Position numbers and translations under genes: made by a program
Shown here: piece by piece, positions 1 through 4,646 of the stretch
Layout: every line of letters starts with the position of its first letter
Numbering within the stretch: the first letter of the stretch is position 1
NCBI GenBank assembly: GCA_003519585.1
Contig: DOWL01000170.1
Location: 3,287 to 14,145 of the forward strand
Direction: 5' to 3'
Length of the DNA stretch: 10,859 bases
Origin: Nocardioides sp.
Lineage (GTDB): Bacteria > Actinomycetota > Actinomycetes > Propionibacteriales > Nocardioidaceae
The notes under the pieces: generated by a model
Seen by the model: the letters and a program-made list of their open reading frames with translations, nothing else
Database searches by the model: none
Told to the model about the DNA's origin: nothing

Positions 1-1168
1 GGGCCCGCAGGTCCGCGGCAGCGAGCCGAGCCAGACCCTCCTCGATCACCTCGCGGTCCTTGCAGAACGCGAACCGGACCAGGTGCCGGCCGCCCGCAGG
101 GTCGGCGGGGTCGTCGTAGAACACCTGCGTAGGGATGGCGACCACGCCGGCGCGCTCGGGTAGCGCCAGGCAGAACGACATCCCGTCCGGCCAGCCGAGG
201 TCGCGGACCGAGGCGCTGGCGAAGTAGGTGCCCTGGGGGCTGTACGCCGCGAGCCCGGTGCCGGCGAGCCCCTTGAGGAGCAGGTCCCGGCGGTCCTGGA
301 GGTCGCGGCCCAACGCCCGGGGGAAGTCGGGCGCCTCGTCGAGGGCCAGCGCCACCGCCGGCTGGAGGGGTGAGCCGGAGGTGAAGGTGAGCCACTGCTT
401 GGCCGCCAGCACCGCACCGACGAGCTCGGGCGGACCGGTCGCCCAGCCCACCTTCCAGCCCGTGAAGGAGTAGGACTTCCCGGCACTGGACAGCGTCAGG
501 GTCCGCTCGAACATCCCGGGCAGCGTGGCGATCGGGACGTGCTCGACCCCGAAGGTCAGGTGTTCGTAGACCTCGTCGGTGATCACCACGAGGTCGTGTT
601 CGAGGGCCAGGTCGGCGACCGCCTGCAACTCCTCGCGGGTGAGCACGGTGCCGGTGGGGTTGTGGGGGCTGTTGAGGAGCACGAACCGCGTGCGGTCGGT
701 CACCGCGGCGCGCAGCGCATCCACATCGAGGCGGAAGTCGGGCTCGCGCAGCGTGACCGGGCGACGTACGCCACCGGCCATCTGGATCATCGCGAGGTAG
801 GAGTCGTAGTACGGCTCGAGCACCACCACCTCGTCGCCCGGCTCGACCAGCCCGAGCAGGGCGGCCGCGATCCCCTCGGTGCACCCGGTGGTGACGACCA
901 CCTCGCGATCGGGATCGAGCTCGAGCCCGTAGTTCCGCTGCTGGTGTCGGGCGATGGCCTGGCGCAGCTCGGGCCGGCCAGGCCCCGGTGCGTACTGGTT
1001 GGCTCCGTGCTCGAGCGCTCGCACCGCCTCCGCGATCACCTCCGGTGGCCCGTCCTGGTCGGGGAACCCCTGCCCCAGGTTGACCGAGCCGGTGCGTACG
1101 GCGAGCGCCGACATCTCGGTGAAGATCGTCGGGGCGATGCCCTGGAGCCGCGTGGCGAGGGTGGTCAC
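1..1168 (-). CDS. dapC: PLP-dependent class I aminotransferase, probably N-succinyldiaminopimelate aminotransferase (3' end cut by window edge)
   Basis: Reading the minus strand from a GTG at 1168 gives 389 residues with no stop before the left edge; the M. tuberculosis relative is about 397 residues, so only the last few are missing. Fold type I signatures are clear: LGQGFPDQDGPP near residue 31, NSPHNPTG at 166-173, D198 and Y201 in ITDEVYEH, the Schiff-base lysine K231 in SSAGKSYSFTGWK, and the carboxylate-binding arginine R365 in HLVRFAFCK. The sequence resembles Rv0858c (DapC), which transfers an amino group from glutamate in the succinylase branch of lysine and diaminopimelate synthesis. 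The close relatives kynurenine and methionine aminotransferase cannot be excluded. The start at 1168 is preferred because TAGCGT lies 7 bases upstream; a GTG at 1177 would overlap that box. The gene is divergent from pyrE. The family call is secure; the substrate is inferred. Confidence 0.88.
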   Translation of the reverse strand, partial: MTTLATRLQGIAPTIFTEMSALAVRTGSVNLGQGFPDQDGPPEVIAEAVRALEHGANQYAPGPGRPELRQAIARHQQRNYGLELDPDREVVVTTGCTEGIAAALLGLVEPGDEVVVLEPYYDSYLAMIQMAGGVRRPVTLREPDFRLDVDALRAAVTDRTRFVLLNSPHNPTGTVLTREELQAVADLALEHDLVVITDEVYEHLTFGVEHVPIATLPGMFERTLTLSSAGKSYSFTGWKVGWATGPPELVGAVLAAKQWLTFTSGSPLQPAVALALDEAPDFPRALGRDLQDRRDLLLKGLAGTGLAAYSPQGTYFASASVRDLGWPDGMSFCLALPERAGVVAIPTQVFYDDPADPAGGRHLVRFAFCKDREVIEEGLARLAAADLRA

Positions 1169-1175
1169 GCGGCTC

Positions 1176-1181
1176 ACGCTA
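1176..1181 (-). promoter_or_regulatory. Candidate leaderless -10 box for the dapC-like gene
   Basis: On the minus strand TAGCGT fits TANNNT and ends 7 bases before the GTG at 1168. No Shine-Dalgarno precedes that GTG. No convincing -35 is seen; one 13-bp arm of the nearby inverted repeat occupies the -10/-35 spacer region. Confidence 0.45.
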
Positions 1182-1185
1182 CTGA

Positions 1186-1239
1186 CGATTCGTCTGCGTC
1201 CTCACGTGGCTTCACCCGCTGGCGGCCGCAGACGAATCG
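1186..1239. promoter_or_regulatory. 13-bp perfect inverted repeat in the dapC-like/pyrE divergent promoter region
   Basis: CGATTCGTCTGCG at 1186-1198 is the exact reverse complement of CGCAGACGAATCG at 1227-1239, with a 28-bp spacer. Each divergent gene therefore has the same 13-mer upstream in the same orientation, ending 17 bases before GTGACCAC of the dapC-like gene and 18 bases before GTGACCAC of pyrE. The matched distances suggest a shared promoter element or operator for one regulator. The spacer is too long for a typical terminator, and the repeat sits between two starts. Confidence 0.6.
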
Positions 1240-1244
1240 AGGTG

Positions 1245-1250
1245 TTGGAT
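1245..1250 (+). promoter_or_regulatory. Weak candidate -10 box for pyrE
   Basis: TTGGAT ends 7 bases before the GTG at 1258, the same spacing as on the dapC-like side, and follows the 13-mer by 5 bases. It lacks the second-position A of TANNNT, so the support is mainly positional symmetry. Confidence 0.3.
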
Positions 1251-1257
1251 GGGGGCC

Positions 1258-1791
1258 GTGACCACAGATCCCACGCTGGCCGCCGAGATCGACGCCGCGT
1301 GCCGGCTCTCCGGCACGTTCACCCTCCGGTCCGGGCAGGTATCGCACGAGTACTTCGACAAGTACCTCTTCGAGACCGAGCCGGCGCTGCTCGCCCGGGT
1401 CGCCGAGGCGATGGTCGACCTGGTGCCCCGCGGCACCGAACTGCTCGGCGGTCTCGAGATGGGCGGGATCCCGATCGCGACCGTGCTGAGCGCGCGGACC
1501 GGTACGCCGGCGCTGTTCGTGCGCAAGAAGGCCAAGGAGTACGGCACCTGCAAGCTGGCCGAGGGTCCCGAGGTGGCGGGCCGCCGGATCACGCTGATCG
1601 AGGACGTCATCACCACCGGTGGGGCGGTCCGCGACGCCACCCATGCGCTCCGCGAGCGCGGCGCCATCGTCGACGTCGTGGTCTGCGCGATCGACCGCAG
1701 TCCGGAGGGCGAGAACCCGCTGGCCGACGTCGCCCTGGAAGTCCGGCCGGTCCTCACCAAGGCCGATCTCGACGCTGCAAGAAGTCGGTGA
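1258..1791 (+). CDS. pyrE: Orotate phosphoribosyltransferase
   Basis: This enzyme joins orotate to PRPP to give orotidine 5'-phosphate, the fifth step of de novo UMP synthesis, in the cytoplasm. From GTG 1258 it has 177 residues, close to the 179 of M. tuberculosis PyrE. The N-terminal FTLRSGQVSHEYFDKY fits the orotate-side segment, GGLEMGGIPIA is the central loop, FVRKKAKEYG carries the PRPP-contacting basic residues, and LIEDVITTGGA is the PRPP-binding motif with paired acidic residues. Two starts are possible. GTG 1258 is chosen because its spacing to the upstream 13-mer mirrors the divergent gene and both begin GTGACCAC. ATG 1249, three codons longer, has GAGG six bases upstream and is a fair alternative. 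The stop codon lies inside a palindromic repeat. The gene converges on dedA. Confidence 0.93.
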   Translation: MTTDPTLAAEIDAACRLSGTFTLRSGQVSHEYFDKYLFETEPALLARVAEAMVDLVPRGTELLGGLEMGGIPIATVLSARTGTPALFVRKKAKEYGTCKLAEGPEVAGRRITLIEDVITTGGAVRDATHALRERGAIVDVVVCAIDRSPEGENPLADVALEVRPVLTKADLDAARSR

Positions 1792-1827
1792 CCCGTCGCT
1801 ACTCGTGGTGAGTAACGACGGCTCGGC
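1786..1827. repeat. Palindromic repeat unit A1 (tandem pair, pyrE/dedA junction)
   Basis: This 42-bp unit matches the one at 1838-1879 at 40 of 42 positions, with differences at 1808/1860 and 1822/1874. It folds on itself: ACCCGTCGCTACTC at the left against GAGTAACGACGGCT at the right, with two mismatches. It begins inside the last pyrE codons and contains the pyrE TGA (1789-1791). Its place between convergent genes suggests a bidirectional, non-canonical terminator; no T-tract follows. Confidence 0.75.
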
Positions 1828-1837
1828 ATGAAATTGG

Positions 1838-1879
1838 CGGTGACCCGTCGCTACTCGTGATGAGTAACGACGGGTCGGC
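1838..1879. repeat. Palindromic repeat unit A2, candidate dedA terminator
   Basis: This is the second unit of the tandem pair, offset 52 bp from the first. Its stem is nearly perfect: ACCCGTCGCTACTC pairs with GAGTAACGACGGGT around a 5-base loop. The single mismatch is C-A in plus-strand RNA but a tolerated G-U in minus-strand RNA. The element starts about 9 bases past the dedA stop (1888-1890), which fits transcription ending from the dedA side. Confidence 0.7.
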
Positions 1880-1887
1880 GGGCAGAT

Positions 1888-2670
1888 TCAGACGTCGGCG
1901 CCGGCTGCGTCGGGCTGGGGGTCGGTGTCCGGAGTGGACTGAGCCGACTGAGCCGAGGCCTGCTCGGCCTGAGCGGCGGCCGCGCGCCGGCGACGGGCCC
2001 GGCGGTGCTTCCACCACTCGTAGCTGATCGGGACGATCGAGAAGGCCAGGATCGCCAGGACGGCGTAGTCGATGTTCTCGCCGAGTGCCGGGAAGGTCTC
2101 GCCGAGGAAGTAGCCGAGCAGCACGATGCTGACCACCCACAGCGCGGCACCGATCGCACTCCACGTGAAGAACCGGCGCCGCTCCATCATCGTCACTCCG
2201 GCCACGACGGTGATGTAGGTGCGCACGAACGGCACGAACCGGCCGATCACCAGCGCCTTGTTGCCGTGCTTGTCGAAGAACGCGCTGGTCTGGTCGAGGT
2301 ACTTGCGCTTCATGATCCGGCCGTCGTGCTCGTACAGCGGTGGACCGAGCCGTCTGCCTATCTCGTAGCCGACCACGTTGCCGAGGAACGCCGCGAGGGT
2401 CAGCAGGCTCACCGCGAGCAGCAGCTCGAGCGGCTTGCTCTCCACCCCGAGCACGGTGTACTTGCCGCCGGCGATGAACAGCCCCAGCGCGAACAGCAAC
2501 GTGTCGCCGGGCAGGAACGGGAAGAACAGCCCGCACTCGACGAAGACGATGGCCAGGCTGACCCAGAGGAACGCGCCGCCGAACTCGCTGAGCAGCCAGT
2601 CGGGGTCGAGCCACTTGATGCCCAGCAGCATGGGCTCCACGAACGGTGCCAGGTCCGGGAGCAACGTCAC
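1888..2670 (-). CDS. DedA family (SNARE-associated/VTT domain) membrane protein
   Basis: The 260-residue product has several hydrophobic spans (about 34-68, 82-104, 139-160, 168-190, 202-218) and the family signatures FVECGLFFPFLPGDTLLF (43-60), GNVVGYEIGRR (97-107) and GRFVPFVRTYITVVAG (143-158). E45, D56, R144 and R150 resemble the acidic and arginine residues required in E. coli DedA proteins. Members act in the cytoplasmic membrane in lipid handling, including return of undecaprenyl phosphate and phospholipid translocation, and in membrane energetics. The C-terminus (about 221-260) is a basic then alanine- and proline-rich tail, probably cytoplasmic. The start is GTG 2670, with TAGCAT six bases upstream and no Shine-Dalgarno. 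It converges on pyrE and is divergent from the RNA methyltransferase gene. The exact substrate is not readable. Confidence 0.9.
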   Translation of the reverse strand: MTLLPDLAPFVEPMLLGIKWLDPDWLLSEFGGAFLWVSLAIVFVECGLFFPFLPGDTLLFALGLFIAGGKYTVLGVESKPLELLLAVSLLTLAAFLGNVVGYEIGRRLGPPLYEHDGRIMKRKYLDQTSAFFDKHGNKALVIGRFVPFVRTYITVVAGVTMMERRRFFTWSAIGAALWVVSIVLLGYFLGETFPALGENIDYAVLAILAFSIVPISYEWWKHRRARRRRAAAAQAEQASAQSAQSTPDTDPQPDAAGADV

Positions 2671-2676
2671 GGCGCA

Positions 2677-2682
2677 ATGCTA
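2677..2682 (-). promoter_or_regulatory. Candidate leaderless -10 box for dedA
   Basis: On the minus strand TAGCAT (TANNNT) is followed by exactly 6 bases and then GTG 2670, so transcription would begin at the start codon. No good -35 is seen. Confidence 0.5.
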
Positions 2683-2749
2683 CGTGGCGCACCCGTACGT
2701 CGGCTGGCGGTCGCGGGCCTTGCCTCATGTCAGGTACGGCCGTCGTGTC

Positions 2750-2755
2750 TACTGT
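2750..2755 (+). promoter_or_regulatory. Candidate leaderless -10 box for the SpoU methyltransferase gene
   Basis: TACTGT (TANNNT) is followed by exactly 6 bases and then GTG 2762. No Shine-Dalgarno precedes the GTG. The spacing matches the boxes of dedA and fba. Confidence 0.5.
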
Positions 2756-2761
2756 CGGTCC

Positions 2762-3502
2762 GTGGGCCGCCAGCAGGATGACGCCGAGCCGGATGGGGCC
2801 GAGTCGGACGACGCCGAGCCGGACGAGCGTGCGCCGTACGACCCGATGCCGCACGGACCGCCCGAGGTGGGGGTGGGACCGTGGGTGGGTCCGTGGCCGG
2901 ACGGCGCGGAGTACGACGCCCAGCTGCTGGCCGAGGGTGACCGCCGCAACGTCGTGGACCGGTACCGCTACTGGACGCTCGCGGCGATCGTGGCCGACCT
3001 GGACCGGCGCCGCCACGACTTCCACGTGGCCATCGAGAACTGGCAGCACGACTTCAACATCGGCACGATCGTGCGCTCGGCGAACGCGTTCCTGGCTCGC
3101 GAGGTGCACATCGTCGGCAACCGCCGTTGGAACCGGCGCGGGGCGATGGTGACCGACCGGTACCAGCACGTCCGCCACCATCGCGACGTACCGGCGCTGG
3201 CCGCGTACCTGCACGAGCAGCCGGGCGGCCCCGTGGCGCTCTGGGGCATCGACAACCTGCCTGGGTCGCTGCACCTCGAGACCACGGAGGTGCCACGCCG
3301 GGTCTGCTTCCTGTTCGGGCAGGAGGGTCCGGGGCTGTCCGAGCCCGCGCGCGATGCGTGCGATGCGACCTTCTCGATCGCGCAGTTCGGCTCGACCCGC
3401 TCGATCAACGCCTCGGCCGCGGCCGCGATCGCGATGCACTCCTGGATCCGCACGCACGCCGACCTATCCGGCGGGGACGCCTGGCGTGGCTCGGAGCACT
3501 AG
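2762..3502 (+). CDS. TrmH/SpoU family RNA 2'-O-methyltransferase
   Basis: This SPOUT-class enzyme transfers methyl groups from S-adenosylmethionine to ribose 2'-OH in tRNA or rRNA; the target nucleotide cannot be read here. The 246 residues contain the three family motifs: motif 1 around FNIGTIVRSANAF (98-110, N99 and catalytic-type R105), motif 2 FLFGQEGPGLS (183-193), and motif 3 QFGSTRSINASAA (208-220), which form the knotted cofactor site. The first 55 or so residues are an acidic, proline-rich extension; bases 2777-2794 and 2807-2824 are a near-duplicate encoding a DDAEP-type unit. The start is GTG 2762, supported by the -10 box 6 bases upstream; the open frame extends further but no convincing start lies there. 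Its stop overlaps the likely fba promoter, so the two genes may be partly co-transcribed. It resembles M. tuberculosis Rv0380c. Confidence 0.88.
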   Translation: MGRQQDDAEPDGAESDDAEPDERAPYDPMPHGPPEVGVGPWVGPWPDGAEYDAQLLAEGDRRNVVDRYRYWTLAAIVADLDRRRHDFHVAIENWQHDFNIGTIVRSANAFLAREVHIVGNRRWNRRGAMVTDRYQHVRHHRDVPALAAYLHEQPGGPVALWGIDNLPGSLHLETTEVPRRVCFLFGQEGPGLSEPARDACDATFSIAQFGSTRSINASAAAAIAMHSWIRTHADLSGGDAWRGSEH

Positions 3503-3505
3503 GGT
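3500..3505 (+). promoter_or_regulatory. Candidate leaderless -10 box for fba, overlapping the upstream stop codon
   Basis: TAGGGT (TANNNT) is followed by exactly 6 bases and then ATG 3512. Its first three bases are the TAG stop of the methyltransferase gene, so the promoter lies across the end of that gene. No strong -35 is recognised. Confidence 0.5.
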
Positions 3506-3511
3506 TTGAGC

Positions 3512-4543
3512 ATGCCGATCGCCACCCATGAGAAGTACGCCGAGATGCTCGACGCGGCCCAGCAGGGGAACTACGCGTTCCCCGCCATCAACGTCTCGTC
3601 GTCCCAGACCTTGAACGCCGCGCTCCAGGGGTTCGCGGACGCCGGCTCCGACGGGATCATCCAGGTCTCCACGGGCGGCGCGGAGTACCTCTCCGGCCCC
3701 AACGTCAAGAACATGGTGACCGGTTCGGTCGCCTTCGCGGCGTACGCGCGCGAGGTGGCTGACAGCTACCCGGTCAACATCGCCCTCCACACCGACCACT
3801 GCCCGAAGGACAAGCTCGACGGCTTCGTGCGGCCGCTGCTCGCGATCTCGGCCGAGCGCGTGGCGCGTGGCGAGGAGCCGCTGTTCCAGTCGCACATGTG
3901 GGACGGCTCGGCGGTGCCACTCGAGGAGAACCTCCAGATCGCCGAGGAGCTGCTCGCGGCCTGTGCCCGGGCCAACATCGTCCTGGAGATCGAGGTCGGC
4001 GTCGTGGGTGGTGAGGAGGACGGCGTCGAGGGCGCGATCGACGACAAGCTCTACAGCACTCCCGAGGACGCCATCGCCACGGTCCGTGCGCTCGGCACCG
4101 GCGAGCGGGGCCGCTACCTCACCGCTCTGACCTTCGGAAACGTGCACGGTGTCTACAAGCCGGGCAATGTCAAGCTGCGCCCCGAGATCCTCAAGAACGC
4201 CCAGGAGGCCGTCATCGCGGAGCTCGGACTGCCCGAGGGATCGCGCCCCTTCGACCTGGTCTTCCACGGTGGCTCCGGCTCGACGCCGGAGGAGATCAGC
4301 GCGGCGGTGGACTTCGGTGTGGTCAAGATGAACGTCGACACCGACACCCAGTACGCCTTCACCCGTCCGGTGGCGGCGCACATGTTCCACAACTACGACG
4401 GCGTGCTCAAGGTGGACGGCGAGGTCGGCAACAAGAAGGCCTACGACCCCCGTGCGTGGGGCAAGGCCGCCGAGGCAGGGATGGCCGCGCGGGTCGTCGA
4501 GGCCTGCCAGAACCTGCGCTCCGCAGGCCAGTCGCTCGGCTGA
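3512..4543 (+). CDS. fba: Class II (zinc-dependent) fructose-bisphosphate aldolase
   Basis: This enzyme reversibly cleaves fructose 1,6-bisphosphate to dihydroxyacetone phosphate and glyceraldehyde 3-phosphate in glycolysis and gluconeogenesis. The 343 residues match M. tuberculosis Fba (Rv0363c) along the whole length, starting MPIATHEKYAEML. HTDHCPKDK holds catalytic D95 and zinc ligand H96; H212 in FGNVHGVYKPG and H252 in VFHGGSGS are the other ligands, and KMNVDTDTQYAF (272-283) contacts substrate phosphate. These numbers agree with the mycobacterial enzyme. ATG 3512 is used rather than the in-frame TTG at 3506, because homologs begin MPIAT and a -10 box sits 6 bases upstream. It lies 9 bases after the methyltransferase stop. 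All catalytic residues appear intact. Confidence 0.97.
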   Translation: MPIATHEKYAEMLDAAQQGNYAFPAINVSSSQTLNAALQGFADAGSDGIIQVSTGGAEYLSGPNVKNMVTGSVAFAAYAREVADSYPVNIALHTDHCPKDKLDGFVRPLLAISAERVARGEEPLFQSHMWDGSAVPLEENLQIAEELLAACARANIVLEIEVGVVGGEEDGVEGAIDDKLYSTPEDAIATVRALGTGERGRYLTALTFGNVHGVYKPGNVKLRPEILKNAQEAVIAELGLPEGSRPFDLVFHGGSGSTPEEISAAVDFGVVKMNVDTDTQYAFTRPVAAHMFHNYDGVLKVDGEVGNKKAYDPRAWGKAAEAGMAARVVEACQNLRSAGQSLG

Positions 4544-4560
4544 GAAGGTCACGAACCGAA

Positions 4561-4574
4561 TACCCCGAGGGGTA
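4561..4574. promoter_or_regulatory. 14-bp palindrome TACCCCGAGGGGTA downstream of fba
   Basis: The site is a perfect palindrome 18 bases after the fba stop and 72 bases before the next gene. Two readings are possible. It resembles the TACCC-N-GGGTA shape of CsoR/RicR copper-sensor operators, but with a 4-base gap where operators I recall have about 5-6. It could also form a short 5-bp hairpin with a CGAG loop, a weak terminator for fba. Neither is established. Confidence 0.3.
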
Positions 4575-4634
4575 AATGTGGGACCGGTCTGGACGAGTTG
4601 GGCGGTTCTGCTGCGCAGGTGCCCCCGGGGGTGT

Positions 4635-4640
4635 CACGAT
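4635..4640 (+). promoter_or_regulatory. Weak candidate -10 box for the surface-protein gene
   Basis: CACGAT ends 6 bases before GTG 4647, the spacing seen for the other leaderless genes here, but the first base is C instead of T. There is no Shine-Dalgarno before that GTG. Confidence 0.25.
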
Positions 4641-4646
4641 GCATCC

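Noticed and set aside
539..1261. A 240-codon plus-strand frame antisense to the aminotransferase gene
   Set aside because: The opposite strand encodes a full set of aminotransferase motifs; this frame has none.
1786..1879. Possible CRISPR-like direct repeats
   Set aside because: There are only two units, each a full palindrome with a 10-base gap between them, and no cas gene is nearby. This fits palindromic 3'-end repeats, not an array.
1799..3457. A 552-codon minus-strand frame across dedA and the methyltransferase gene
   Set aside because: It overlaps two genes with intact family motifs and has an unlikely Arg-rich composition.
3506..3511. Upstream in-frame TTG start for fba (adds two residues)
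   Set aside because: Homologs begin at MPIAT, and the TTG would sit between the candidate -10 box and the better ATG at 3512.
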